From assembly GCA_028673005.1 (NCBI GenBank), contig CM054116.1, positions 22,979,840-23,043,839 on the forward strand: a stretch of DNA of 64,000 nt, given 5' to 3'. Made by a program: the position numbers and the translations under genes. This document shows positions 24,102 through 36,965 of this stretch, piece after piece (position 1 is the stretch's first letter; the number at the start of each line of letters is the position of its first letter). The notes below the pieces were generated by a model. The model ran no database searches and was not told the origin of the DNA. It saw only the letters and a list, made by a program, of their open reading frames with translations. This DNA comes from Tanypteryx hageni (lineage: Eukaryota > Arthropoda > Insecta > Odonata > Petaluridae).

Positions 24102-24400
24102 GAGAAAAAATCTGACCTTGACCGGGAATCAAAACTGAATCTATCGATTGGCGGCCGGAAGCTCTACCTTTGAGCAATCAAAGTATAATAACTCTCTTCT
24201 TGCTATTTCAGCGATATACGGCCCAAGAGGTTTTCAGGCATTCTAGGTGAAAACTGCTTTACACAAAACCCAATGGCTCCATCTCGAGAAGACAAAAATA
24301 CCACCCAAGAAATTGATGGAATAAAGCGATCTAAAGATCCTATGCAGACAGGCATAAGCTGTAACGTTGGGAATAATTTTGAAAATTATCCCCAAAAATA
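24102..24400 (-). mobile_element. Degenerate tRNA-like SINE relics
   Basis: The minus strand at 24102-24180 reads as a worn tRNA-like head (GTAGAGCTTCCGGCCG, then TTTTGATTCCCGGTC). At 24340-24395, GCAGACAGGCATAAGCTG and TTGGGAATAATTTTG match in reverse complement the tail at 10990-11035. The two pieces appear to belong to the same family as the inverted SINE pair near 10.8-11.0 kb. Confidence 0.5.
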
Positions 24401-27400
24401 CCACCATTCACGGAGCGGACAGTTCCTTCCTGCTGGTCAACAGCGATCTGCCTCGCCCCACTAACAATAAGGCAGAACTCCAAACGGACAGCGCAAGATA
24501 GTGGACTTTCGTTACCTTCAAAGTAATAATTCTTCTCTCCGTTCCTTCATACGTTCTCTCTCTCTCTCGATGATTCATTTTCCTCCGACACTCCCGCCAT
24601 CGCCACACTCCGCTGCCCTCACCCTTGACCACTGACCACGCAAAAAAAAGGCAAGCAGAGCGATTTCCACAAGATTCCGGGGATGAAACTGATTACAAAA
24701 TCGACGTGAAAGACGAGAGGCTTTCACGGATCAAGCCATCGCATCGATGCGAGCATGAACAGATGCGGGAGTAAAAACGGCGGCTTTGACACAAAGAAAA
24801 TGCAGTTGGAGAGCGAGACATGAACAGGAGATGTGCATAAGCAATACGAAAGCCAATAGAAGGGATCAGAGTGAGCACGAGCAGCACGGCGTGAGTGAAA
24901 GAGAAAGATACCACTCCGACCTAAGTAAAATAACAAAGTCACGGTGATGAAGTATTACCTAGAGGAACTTGGCTACGTATGCAATTGTAAACTTACTAGG
25001 AAAATGTTCACAAAACGGGAAAAATTGACAAAGGAATGATTATTTTAGTCTCTTGTGTAATGTGAAACAAAAGTTTTATTAGAAGATAGAAATCAAATAA
25101 CATTATGTTAAAGAAGAAAAGGTAATGAGCTACTTAAAGTAAAAGAAATACAGGTTCCTGGACCATGATAAGGAAAAGGTCTTCGAGTGGATATATAATC
25201 ATGGACTAAACAAAAGAAAGAAAAATTGATAATGATTTTACAGCATGAAATTAAATCGATAGTTAAACTGACAACCAATAGACTCGGTTCAACTTTATTC
25301 GATTTGTTTTTCAGTCGTATGAATGTTTTTCAAGGAATGTACCAATATCAAAGTAAACTGCCAATAAGTGACGTCGATTCCACGCACGTAACTAATCAAT
25401 GCTGTGTCATTCTTGGAAGAAGGTTCACGATGATTATGAAGATACTCCACGAATACCTCGCATTCCAGAATTAATTCCTTCGCATCCAACAGCAGCTCAC
25501 CCTAAATGCTTGATTGAGATTGTTTCCAAAGAGGATGAAACTCTTACCGCATTAAAGAAACCCTGCGCTGAGTATCAAAGGAAACCGAAGCTTCGATGAG
25601 CGATTGCCACGATTTGTCAGAAGCAAATAGCGAGAAAGAACTCCACGAAGAAGAAGTCACTGTTACTTTCGAAGCGGAAATCGCTCCAAGCCAGCAACCA
25701 AAGAAGGTGAAACGATTTCCTTTAAAATAATGACATACATGTGTGTGTGCGCACACAACGGAATGCGCTACCAAGACACGAGTGCCAAACGAAAGATGTC
25801 GCGATCACTCGTTAGATCGCGAGACGGATGCGAAGGCTTAAGTTTTCAGAATATTGTCAAACGAGGAAAACCTTCCCTCATCCTCACCTAACATTCCCTC
25901 TTCAAAAGCAGCTCCCCTACCCACCGAACAGACCTGTCCTCACCGCACCTCCCTCCCCGGACCCTGAACTGAGTGTTTGGGCGACCAAACCGCTCGAGTA
26001 TTTTCTTACAGAAGTAACGAATGGAACTCGGAAAACCTGGACGGCCGCCAGCCCGCCGAAGCCATCAGATCACATCGTATACACATACACAGGGAGAAAG
26101 AAGCATTAGTTGGATGTCGGCCAGGGGGCGAAATGGGGGGGGGCAGATTCAGGGCGGGAGGACGCTGGAAACGCGGAAAGTTCTGAAAATTCCACTTTCA
26201 CCTCCGTACGCCGCGGACAGACGGCGGGAAAATCGACGCGAGGCGAAGGAAAAAAAATAATTAAAAAGATCGGCGAATCACACGCCATGGGAGCCGCCGA
26301 AAGAGAATGAAGCCAGGAAAATACCGATGGGATCTCCATTGCCGTAACCGAAAACCGGTTTATCGATTAACTCCTCGAATCGATTCTCCGGAAGAGATCG
26401 CGCAATAACTTTGGTGAGATGATCGAGATTATTGGGTGGAGTTCGTGACACCTGTGGGGCGTGAGGCGAATGCGCGCAGCGATCCGAATACGTTCGAGCG
26501 ACGCTAATGAGCCTTTCCCCGGCAACCGTGTCACGGGCGACGCGTGTAATCCGGAGGAATCGGCACGGCCACGAGGGGACGTCGCAGTTGGGACTCGAAG
26601 ACGGAGCGATTGGGCCAAAATTAAAAATTCTCAAATCATAGCGCGGACGCTTTTAGACCGTTCGAAATAGAATGCGACAGTTTTGAGAACGATTTGCCGA
26701 AAGGAGAGTTTTTTTACTGTAGAGCTCACGCATATCTTTCTTTCACTTGCGCCGCATCTCTAATAACTCCAGATGGTTCTCGCCAACAGCGCAGCGCGAG
26801 AAAGCGAACGCTGCCGCCTCGACGCCCGACCGGCGGCGCCGCGTTGACCCCACCTCCGAAGAATTGCATTCATTTGCTACGCAAATCTTGCGAAACGTTT
26901 AACTCCGCGTGAATTTTATAGAATCGCGTAACGAGAAAGATAAAAAAGCGATGACTTCAATGCAATGTACCTTACGCAAACGACTTGTGACGTCCGCACG
27001 CTTGTTTTTTAGCACGCCACGCACCGGTTGTTCAGCTTCGACATTTTGAACGACACTTTCGTTTCCATTTCTTCGCATTCTCGCCTCCAGCGAGGGCGCC
27101 CAAACGCGAAGGCATCGCCCTCGCTGGATCCAAATTTAGACGTTTATAAGGGAGTTCGAGGATCTTCCGCTCGTATTCCAGGCATTCTTTCGATTAATGA
27201 TGGCGATGTAGAGGTATGAATAGGAGAGATGGTCGACTCGTCGTAGAGTCGTAGATAAATCGACTGACTAGTTCCGATTAACCGGTAAGTTGAACCGATT
27301 CACTTGCTACGATTTATCGTATGAATCGATTAAAATTATTCGATTTATAGGTTTTCCTAATAATAATTAAGAAAAGTTTTATAAAATAATATAGAAACCC

Positions 27401-28420
27401 ATGTTTATAATTCGATACTATCCAATCAATCTGTCGTTTATTTCAAAATCTGTAATTTTCTTAGCATGCCGCTGTGCATCACCCTATCTCTGCATCAATG
27501 TTAAATGACGTTTTTTCACTTCCTATGAAGTTTTGATTTTTATTTTTCTATCTTATTATACGTTATATTATGTTATTAAATAATATATTTGATTTATAAT
27601 GGTATTTGTTGAAACCTTTTATGACATTGGATTACTCTTAAAATTCTATTTCAATTCACGTTACCTGTCATCATAATAAAATTTCACTACTTTCGTTTTA
27701 AAAATTTATTAAAAATAGAATTGAATAATTATATTGATAGCTCCTTGATTATGGTTTGGTGTCTGCCTTTTTAAAAGCCCTTAAAGTGATCTATAAGAAT
27801 TAATATAATAAAAATTAAATTTGCCGTTTTTGTTTTGTCCGACATATTTAATAATATTTGAAAACTGCGTCTTTCATAGGAAAATATGTTGGCTTATACG
27901 TACTATATAATCTACGCGTAAGCTTAAAATGCATACACATTTTACTTGAGTTAAACTCTGTTTAACAAGCCAAAATAACTACTTACAGCAACGGGCAAGC
28001 CGTGCTAGGTGGGATAGTAAAAACAAAAACTTATTAACAGGAAAAAGTCCGAAAGAAAAATATTCCTTCATCTACAGTAAACAGCGACATTTCGCAGATA
28101 TCCTTAAATCAACTGAGCAGGTATTCGCAAGATATCGAAGAGAGCAGAAGAAGATAGTAGCCTGAACGCGATCGCAGAGACATATATCAAGCATACATAG
28201 GTAGCAGAAGTCAATCCTTTCCCGGTAAAGACAAAAACGATTGTTTTTTTACGAGAGGAGATTCATGAAGAAACAGCATGAGATCACTGCACTCACCACA
28301 TATCTCGTACGGGAGAAAATTAATAACAAATATTTGTTTAAACCTACGATTCCTCCGAATAAGAACGGTAACGAAGGAAGAATAGTCAAGAAAAGAAAGA
28401 GAGGGTTGAGAGAGGGGGTG
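24401..28420. other. Long non-genic interval
   Basis: Contains a (CT)n run near 24557-24568 and a CpG-rich part at about 25900-27250 with overlapping frames on both strands. AT-rich sequence follows from 27300 to 28200. 25420-25735 shows several short frames in different phases, which I could not assemble into a plausible exon chain. Confidence 0.4.
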
Positions 28421-28690
28421 ACGGTGGCGGAGTGGTTCGAGCGTTGGCCTTCCACGCAGCGGCCCAGGTTCGAATCCGGTGGAGGTCGGATTTTTCAACC
28501 TGGGATCGTCCCGTCCCCTACTTGTGTGGTTTGAGGAGAAATCGGAAGGGAGGTTAAGCAGTTGGTCCCCTTTGTGCTCTTCATCAAGAGTAGTCTAATG
28601 CCGGCACCAGGTTTCCCTTCTCCCTTGTGTGTGTTTGGTGTGGAAGGAGTAATGGTTATAATAATCCAAGAGGTTACTTAGCCAGAAATT
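28421..28690 (+). mobile_element. tRNA-derived SINE, copy B
   Basis: Same family as 16375-16660. It has a perfect A box TGGCGGAGTGG (28425-28435) and a perfect B box GGTTCGAATCC (28467-28477), then GGAGGTCGGATTTTT, GAGGTTAAGCAGTTGG, GCCGGCACCAGGTTTCCC and GGAAGGAGTAATGG. Its 3' end, ATAATAATCCAAGAGG followed by TTAGCCAGAAAT, is shared with copy C, which places the family's true 3' end near 28690. Confidence 0.85.
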
Positions 28691-29634
28691 CAACACAAAC
28701 AAACAAAAGAGGGTTGAAAAAGAAATAGGTGATGGGGGAGGCGGATAAAGACTAATTGTAAGAGTAGAATATGGAGGGGGCCAAAGAAGAGGAGAGGGGG
28801 ATAAAAAGAGGGCGGCGGGAGAAGCAGAAGGGGGAGGGAGAAAAGGAGAAAGGAAAAGGGGTTGGGGGAGGGGACGCGGTCCTGCGATCGTCTCCGTAGC
28901 AGTGGAATGTCGGGCGGCACTCTTGCAGGCGCAATCCTCAGTTTGAGATTCCGAGACCGAGAGAAATGAGAGAGAGACCCGAAGGAAAGAAGAGAAAAAG
29001 AAGAGCAGAAATGGAGGGAAACGTCTCGCCCATTCTTCAGGACTCGATCGGCAGCTCCAAGTCGTCGACACTCTTTTTAAGGAGTGTGGCCAAACGCGTA
29101 ATCATTGGACAATCGCAGCCATTGTGGGGAAAGCCATTTAGCGACATTTCGGGATTCGACGCTGTCGCCACGAGGACATTCTGAAACTTTGGAAAAATTT
29201 CGTTCGAATTCTGATTTAACAGTCGTACGACAAAAATCAAGCCATAGTTAAAAACACAGAGTAATGACTTCTTAACCCATGCACATCAAAAATCACTTCA
29301 ACTGTCGCTTAAAAACTAAATGTTAACACATATTAATCCAAAGCGATAATTGCGAACGATTTTATTCTTGTGTCTTCTCCGAAACAAATATTGTGCAATA
29401 TATTTCTCCGGGACATATTTTATTTCATGATATATTTCCCGTTTCGCCCCACATTCGTTACATATCAAACCAAATTCCATTGTATAGAACATTATCACTC
29501 ATTAGCCAAAACCAGTAAGAGGTAATTATCACCTTTTCTCACAGAGAAAGAAATTTCTGCTATAATAATTTGCTTCCTCACCGTACGATAATAATATTTC
29601 AGATGGACTACGAATTGATCCAAAGAGAGAAATA
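28691..29634. other. Non-genic spacer
   Basis: G-rich to about 28880, then mixed. On the minus strand a good acceptor-like TTTCCAAAGTTTCAG lies next to a 49-codon frame ending at 29037. There is no matching partner exon, so I do not annotate it. Confidence 0.4.
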
Positions 29635-31115
29635 CAGGCAGCGTCCGCTTAACGTACAGGTTACGTACTTGAAAACCCGTACGTTAAGCGGACGGCCATT
29701 TTTCATATACACAGATGTTATAAATGGAGATGCGCTCCCGAAATGGAAATGCACATATTTTTTCACTCAAAATCAAGTTGAAATATTGCACCATTGTATT
29801 TATAAATTAACTAACATTAAATTTAAACATGCATACAATATATTAAAACAAATAAATATCATAAAACTTTAAAATAACTATCTAAAAAATATTTCTTACC
29901 TGAAATCATCTTCCCCATTTGCTAACGGTAACTGAAGCGTTATTATGGGGTAGGAGGAGAGTTATTGGTCATTGGAAAGGGGGATGTTATCAGAGAATTT
30001 TGAAATTGATTTAGATGGAGATACTAACGATGACTTTGGCGGTGATTTTCGGGATGGTGAATGAGTTGCAGGATTTTTTTCAAGTTTTTTGAAGAACTTG
30101 GTCTAAGAAAGTTGAAGAGAGAGGCCTTCCGTTTTTCATCGTACAGCACCTTGTAACATGCAATGTCATTACGGAGAGATTAAATAACATAAGAACTTCT
30201 TTCAACAACAGGGTCACAGTCTTCTCTGTCAGCTATCACATCTTCTAGCTTCTTGAAGATCTCACCTTTTTGGTGTTCAAAGTGAGGTGGGGGTTTCATC
30301 GGCATCAACATTATCTTGGTCTGATGTCATTTGCTCCTGTAACTCAATCAAATCTTCAATGGAAAGCTACTCTGCATGAGACTCCAACAACTCGGTGAGA
30401 TCAGCAGCATCCATCTTTAGATCTAGTTTCCTCCCCATTTTTAAAAACTTCTTTGGTTATATACTCTGTTTTCTCCTCGAAGCTTTCATTACCAGCAATA
30501 AATTGAGGACAGAGCTTTCTCCATGCACCATTCAAGGTAGATTCCTCCATTTCGTTCCACCAAGCGCTGATGTTCTGTACTGCACGAAGGATGTTTTAAC
30601 CCTCCCAAAATCCTTGAGGGTTGAAGCACTTCCACCATCAGTGACTTTAATAGCTTCAGTCATGTTCCTCCTCAAATAGCATTGCTTGGAGGTAGTAATA
30701 AGTTTGGTCCATAGGCTGGAACAAGGAGGTGGTGTTTGGGGGCAAAAACACCACTTTGATCTTAGGGTGTAAATTGGCCAAACTTGCTGGATGACCAGGT
30801 GCGTTGTCCAGGATTAAAAATGCCTTAAAATCCAGATTGTTCTTATTGTTAGAGCAATGCCTCTCCACTGAACATAAGTGTCGCCTTACGTGAAAACCTG
30901 GGCATCGCTCTATAGCATTAAGTTACCGGTCTTTCTGTAGGGGTAGTAATCTTTGGCCTAAGCTTCCTCAACCCCGCCTGTTTACCCGTGTGCGCGAGAA
31001 TCGATGTACGTATCAGCGGACAGTACGTACGTAGGCTCGGAATATGGTGTCAATATGTAATGTACGTATCAGCGGATGTACGTTAAGCGGACGTATGTTA
31101 AGCGGACGCTGCCTG
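29635..31115 (-). mobile_element. Tigger/pogo element, internally deleted
   Basis: The terminal inverted repeats are CAGGCAGCGTCCGCTTAACG at 29635 and its near-perfect partner ending at 31115. TA flanks both ends (29633-29634 and 31116-31117), the expected target duplication. The GTCCGCTTAACGTAC motif recurs inside the ends. On the left it is repeated in inverted orientation at about 29680-29694, giving a 15-bp perfect hairpin. On the right TTAAGCGGACG appears twice in tandem. The 1.48 kb interior encodes only the C-terminal part of a transposase, on the minus strand. Confidence 0.9.
30240..30895 (-). pseudogene. Tigger-like transposase C-terminal remnant
   Basis: The minus-strand frame 30656-30868 contains FLILDNAPGHP (second catalytic aspartate region) and FLPPNTTSLFQPMDQ (third). 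These are signatures of the DDE domain of pogo/Tigger transposases, related to jerky and CENP-B. After MDQ the frame breaks. The following sequence, in a second frame, continues as NISAWWNEMEESTLNGAWRK and ...EEKTEYITKEVFK, the normal C-terminal continuation of this family. The N-terminal DNA-binding and first catalytic parts are missing, so it is dead. Confidence 0.85.
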
Positions 31116-32999
31116 TAGTTGATTCTCTAAGAATAACTTAGTCGGAGTTTCGGGTAAGTAAAAGTGTGACATATGTCTACAATAAGATATCATCCTTTAT
31201 TAAAAGTAATTTGCCGTGTCTGTAGCTTGAAAATAATTAAACGTAGTATTTTTTCAAATGTACTCCGGCAATTCTAGTACTTTGTCGCGGAACACGGTGA
31301 CGAACTGCTGGATTAAAAGACAAGGAAAAAACGGACCAAAATATCCAAATACTCGTCTCAAAATAGTGGTTACGATTGGAGTAGAAAAGAAACTTTCTAG
31401 AAGGGACAGAGAAGCATCAAAAATGAACATCAATTAAAAGCCCATCCAATTGCAGTGCTGGCGTATTACCTAATTGAAATGAAACAATGGGATTTCAGTT
31501 TTATTAACATAATAAGTTGAATTAAGATATCCAAAGACTAAATACAGTGTATTCTAAAAATCTTAATTCGCACACGAATTTTTGGCCGGAAAAATCATTT
31601 TCTATTTTTACCATTATGCGCGAATTTTTTTCGAAAACCTGTTTATACCAGTAGTCTCCAAACTACGGCCCATGCAGTGATTTCATACGACTTGCTTTAC
31701 TTCCTCAACCTCTGCGCCAGCAGGGGGTATTGCTATTAATTAACACAGAAATATAAACGATATTTTTCTTGTACCTGAAAGCAATATACCTACATTGTTT
31801 CTCTACAAGTGTATAGCACCTTACATATTCTCAAAACAAGCTTAATGAAATTCTTATTATTAATTTGAGGTGTCATATGTGAACTTCATGCGGTACTTTT
31901 GGTGATCCATCGCTTAGGAATATCTCTCGGAATGCATTTTACTTTAATCCAGCTAGTATGGGGCTCCATCTCCACAAAACCTCGTACAAAAGAATCCGCG
32001 AACGATGTTGCCCTGGTTGCATTCAATCCAAAAAATAGTAATTTTTAGGGTAAATTCGCATAATGTTGTTTCTGTCCTCTTTTTTCTTTTCCCGTAGGGG
32101 CCAATTTCTCAATAGAATAAAAATTAATGCAGACTAAGACCGTTGTACGAAATCCGAGGTTTTTGAACATTGGTGTCATTATCTGTAGTGGCGATTCTCA
32201 TAAAAGTCCCCAATCTGAAAAATGGAAGTGAGATACAGCCTGCGCCGCTTTGATTTAAGGCAACGATTCCCAAATTTGATGCATCAGCAAAATCTCTCCA
32301 ATGGAATCCGATGTTGTCGCAGTTATGGCAGTCTTACTCCGGAAAAATAGTTAAAAAAGATACAAAACAAAATTTTTCGTCCCAATTCAGCAATTTAATG
32401 AAACATTTTAAATGACAGTGGATCTGATGAAATTTATCAGCACTGAGTTGAACTTTTTCCTAGTTAAATTTTTACACGTAGTTGTTCCCATGTACTCATT
32501 GACAGGATAAACAGTAAAAAAGGTAATATATTGCATTAACTGTCCCATGGCACGCAATTCTTCAATGATGAATAATTTCATAAAACATAGGTGATAAAAA
32601 AGGCTATTCAAAAAAATTTCGCAATAGTAACAAGCGCAATCGCAATAGAAACATTCTATAATTAATAAACTAGATTGATGGGGTGTAGTCCATGTCGGAG
32701 TACACACAGTTTCCAAAGGCGTTCTTTACGATCTATGTTACCATTTGCAGGATTCAAGAGATATTGCCCGAACGGACGGACGGACAGACAAACCGAATAC
32801 ATAAGCGATTATATTTTTTAAAACAGTGCTAATAAACATTAATTTCTTCGTCGTGGATTATCCATTTACTTTAATTCACTCTATGCTGTAGGTGCACAAA
32901 AGGAAATTAAACGTATTTATTGTGGATGCTGTTTAATTAAGTTGCTACGAAGATCGTTTTCGTTGACGACAAAAATAAGTTCTAAGTGAATTACGACTT
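31116..32999. other. Non-genic interval with a possible hAT end
   Basis: CAGTAGTCTCCAAACTACGG at about 31651 resembles a hAT-type terminus, but I found no partner or 8-bp duplication. A CGGACGGACGGACAGAC run lies at about 32774-32790. The minus-strand frame 32408-32716 has no recognisable feature. Confidence 0.35.
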
Positions 33000-33720
33000 T
33001 CTCGTTTGATTTGCTTGAAAACGGCTACTCCTTCGATAAAAATGTATCGAAAAATCTACTAAGTTCGAGGACTTCCCATCTATAACAACCTTCTGCTTCC
33101 TATGATTTAAAACCAATAATTTTGGAATTAACGCCTACGGTTTATAATTTTGTTATTAACTTCCTGTGAGGTACCCTATCAAGGGTTTTCCTAAAATATA
33201 AGAAGATAGCATCTACCTGCGTATTATTTTCTCCGCTGCTCAGTATACAATTCACGAATAGATCGAGCTGAGTATATATCGCAAGATCTACCTTTCCTGA
33301 AGCCGTGATGACAACCGTCTAACAATTATTTACTAAAGAATCTTGCACGATATCGCAGTTAGGGAAATCGGCCTGTAATTTTTTGGGCTCCCTTTGTCGC
33401 TGCCCTTATGAATTGAGGTTACGTGCGCTAACTTCCAGTCCTTACGGACCTCTCCGCGGGAAATAGATTTCTCGAATATTATCCGAAGGTGCTATTTCTT
33501 CTGCCAATTCTCTGAAAATACGAGCAGGAATTTCGTCGGGGGCCAGAGGCTTTGTTGGGTCTAATGGAACTTGCTATTCTCCCCTCAGAAAGTATTATAT
33601 TGTCCATCAGGTCGTTCCTCATAGCAGGTGCATAATGTACGCATTGATCGTTGACGGCTGTAAATGCTTTTACAAAATGACCGTTTAACAGGTCGGCTTT
33701 CTCTACGCTATCATAAATAA
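33000..33720 (-). pseudogene. Non-LTR retrotransposon RT fragment, decayed
   Basis: Minus-strand translation in several frames gives ordered reverse-transcriptase blocks of the Jockey/CR1 type. They include KPLAPDEIPARIFRELAEEI near 33540, a FPNCDIV stretch near 33360, and DAIFLYFRKTLDRVPHRK near 33190. The last is RT motif A, with Tyr where the catalytic Asp is expected. Several frameshifts and stops separate the blocks. It is an old 5'- and 3'-truncated LINE copy. Confidence 0.75.
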
Positions 33721-35247
33721 AGTGATTTTTACCTAAATGAAAAATAATAATAATAAAAACATTAAGATTATTCTTTTAAATGTAAGCAATTCCGATACGA
33801 TAAACCACGCGATCTTATTACCCATCAGTTTAAAAATGGTTAACTGCAAAATCATTATACGGACAACATAGTAAATACAATCTTATAAAATATTTTAAGC
33901 CATAAGGTAATATTTCCGACCCAGTTGTTAAATTTCATTGATACACCATATTTTCCCAAGTGCTTTTAACAATATCCCCTTTTTTGACAATTGATGCCTC
34001 AATGCCTAGTTCTCTATAAACATCGACTTCGATGTTTTCGATTTTAAATACTTTCTCAAACCCAGGAGGGATGACTTAAGTAGACTTCCACGATAAAAAT
34101 AAACCCGTGGCAAGCTATACAAGGACTCGTAAAACGCCCGAAGAGGATTAAAAACAAGCAGAATCAAGAGGAGAGATGGGACGCTTGCTCCGTTCGGGAC
34201 CCAACCGGCCATTGCCACGGGCACTCGAAGCGCGGTCACGTTCGAAAGCGATCCGACGGCAAAAAAATCCAGTCGCCTTCAACGACGGGATAATGGACGG
34301 ACCACGACAAAGCGACGGGCGACGGTGGCGGCCTACGGGGCTGCCGGTCGCGACAGAGCGGTCGGCATGCGGCTGAATCCGCGCGATAGAAAAAACAATG
34401 ACAAAGGCGAGAAGAGAGGGGCTGCATAGGTGTAAGAGGCGGCGACGAGGATAAGGGTCAACGTGAACAGGGGTGCGACCTCAAACGCAGTTTGATTACA
34501 TGGAGTTGTTTCGATCCGAGCGGCACAATGGGATGTGAAAAATTACGAAGAGATTTGATATTTCGATAAAATCTTGAGTCTACGACGATGCGGAAACTTA
34601 ATTTTTTGAAGGAATGAGGCATATTAAGTCAATCGAAAGAAATTGAAATAAATAATTAAACTATATTGATAAATGAATGAAGGACTAGCGCGATTATGCG
34701 AAATAGTAATAGGATATGACAGCTCTACGAAAGGCGATTGAATAACAAAAACGAAGAGTGTCGAGCGCATTACCCAACGTTATTCTCAAGAAGAAGTCTG
34801 ACACGTAAACATGCATAATCATTTTAGCGTTAGCGTCGCTTTTATTGGAAAAATGTTAATGAATTTTGGGTAAACATAATGTTGTTTCTACTATTTTAGA
34901 ATCGATGATAGGTTTATTATTATTATTGAGGACACCCGCTTTGTAGCCGAAATGCGCATCTGGTTTTTCTAGTTTTGTGGCATTTGGAGTTATCTTCGTC
35001 ATTAAATGAATACATAAAGCAGTTCTTTGACCCGATGCGACTCATAAACGCGGTCATAAAAGCTTTGTTTACTTGGTTCTATCAGTCGGATTGCTAAGAC
35101 TTTCCGTGGATAAATATCGAATCGGACATGTCACTGATAAGATAAATACGAAAATGCCGTTAGATTGGAGCAATAAATATCTACGAGCGGAATTACCCGT
35201 TGAACATGAACGGGACTTTGTCGTGTGATTAAAATAAAACTTCTGAG
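33721..35247. other. Non-genic spacer with a small CpG-rich patch
   Basis: AT-rich apart from a CpG-rich patch at about 34160-34460, where short frames overlap on both strands. A short (ATT)n lies at 34913-34926. No supported gene. Confidence 0.4.
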
Positions 35248-35290
35248 GTGTGTGTGTGTAATATATATATATATTACATACACACGCACG

Positions 35291-35378
<88 letters not shown>
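35248..35378. repeat. (GT)n-(TA)n-(CA)n-(TA)n microsatellite
   Basis: A GT run, a short TA run, an ACACGCACGCACAC run and then about 35 TA units run into the palindromic element at 35379. Confidence 0.95.
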
Positions 35379-35379
<1 letters not shown>

Positions 35380-35589
35380 CAACTTACGGAAAAGGAAAGG
35401 TAAAATGAATATATGGATGTCAACAAGGTGTTGGGATGAGGAAACCCAGTGAGCACTCACCAATCAGACGACTTCAGGTTGGCGAGGCCCCGGGTGTGTC
35501 GCTTCGACATCCCCGGGGCCTCGCCAACCTGAAGTCGTCTGATTGGTGAGTGCTCACTGGGTTTCCTCATCCCAACACCTTGTTGACAT

Positions 35590-35595
<6 letters not shown>
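35379..35595 (+). mobile_element. Palindromic element in (TA)n, short form
   Basis: A 32-bp leader (AACAACTTACGGAAAAGG...) is followed by inverted arms of 84 bp (35411-35494 and 35512-35595) that are exact reverse complements. The arms contain GGATGTCAACAAGGTGTTGG and CTTCAGGTTGGCGAGG. The 17-bp spacer TGTGTCGCTTCGACATC is the remainder of the longer arm found at 52977-53375, so this copy is an internally deleted form. (TA)n tracts flank both sides. No coding capacity. Confidence 0.9.

Positions 35596-35635
<40 letters not shown>
35592..35635. repeat. (TA)n microsatellite
   Basis: About 21 TA units directly following the palindromic element. Confidence 0.95.
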
Positions 35636-35639
<4 letters not shown>

Positions 35640-36924
35640 CATTATATATCGACGTTTCTTACAGAAGAGGAGGAGATAACATATAATATATAGGAGGATA
35701 CTATAATAATCTAATGTTTAGGCACTTCCAGATGTGCTGGAGATTCGAAATTTTTTCATAGATAGGATTTTGTGAAAAACCGACTAGAAAAAACGAAAAT
35801 CTTGAAAAAGTGCAACAATGCGGCCGCTAAAAATTCGCAATTGTTTAAACAAAATTTCAAGGTTTATATATTTTCGCATGTGCTACGGAGTTGAAATTTT
35901 TTTTGTAAGTAGAATTCATAAAAAAACGAAAGAGGGATTATAGAAATTTTGATATTTTAATTTGTTTGGCAGTTAAAAGTTATTCAAGTTTAAACAAATA
36001 GATAACTGTTTAGACATTACGGGATGAGTTAGGAAGCTGAAATTTTCAAGTTATGTACAAAGTAGTGGATTTGCACAAATAAACATTTCAATCTCTCCAT
36101 AAACATATTGCGGCGGCAGTAAAAAATGTTTAAAATTTAAACAATTGGAAATATATTATTTCACTTCTAGAAGTACTACAACTTTAAAATTTGGCAGAAA
36201 TGTGTAGCATTAGTACCCCATAATGGAGAAAGTATAAAATTCTTAAAATTTCAAAGTTTTGGGATTGTTTTAATCTATTATTTTTACATAAGGGAAAAAC
36301 AAAAATCGCTCCGGAGGTGAAATATTTAGAATTAAAAAAATATTTGTAATGATGAAATATGAAAAATGAATGTTTTTTTTATGTTGATATGATATGCTTG
36401 CAGAATGGCACCAACTGCTAGTATATGTATATTAGTAAATTTAATTGTTTGATTAATTAATAAATTTCTGACAATCATTTGAATTCTACCAGAAAATAAA
36501 GCGCTTGAAATTTATTGCATTCTGGCATCAATATCCGTTATTCTTCGTATGTTTACTGAATAATAATATTCTTCAATTATTAACGTTGCAATCTATTAAG
36601 TTTGGCATTGCGCGAAGCAAATAACACAATTTTTCGTATATATGAAAGCGCTAATTTATCGGAGGCAACAATGAGGTTCGCCTTGGCAACGCCCGGAAAG
36701 AGTATGAAAAAGTTATAAAATTTCGAAAAGATATGCGTGTTTCTGATAAATTCTTTCGTGTAACATCTAAACATCGCAAGAATAAGATATTTTATAGTTT
36801 TAGCCGTAGAATAAAACAAAAACGGGGAAATTCGGTCCATATTTACATATTTTAATGAATGAAGGAAATAAACCTTGCACCTTGAAAAATCGAAAATACC
36901 GTGTAAACTTCTGAGAAAATATAA
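35636..36924. repeat. AT-rich interval with degenerate ~147-bp tandem units
   Basis: A weak period of about 147 bp is visible where GGC(G/A)G followed by TAAAAA and a TTTAAAC motif recurs at about 35822, 35969 and 36115. The 134-codon minus-strand frame at 36580-36984 starts in SINE sequence and has no domain. The remainder is non-genic. Confidence 0.4.
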
Positions 36925-36965
36925 TTGTCTCCCGGAGTCGAACCCGGGACTTTTTCCGGGATGTT
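36925..36965 (-). mobile_element. tRNA-like SINE fragment
   Basis: The minus strand reads TCCCGGGTTCGACTCCGGGA, a perfect T-arm with B box GGTTCGACTCC. No A box or full cloverleaf is visible. Confidence 0.4.

Noticed and set aside
29037..29196. Minus-strand terminal exon after a TTTCAG acceptor
   Set aside because: The opposite strand is equally open, and no upstream exon in phase was found.
35131..35642. Tyr/Ile repeat proteins
   Set aside because: Translations of (TA)n and (CA)n microsatellites.
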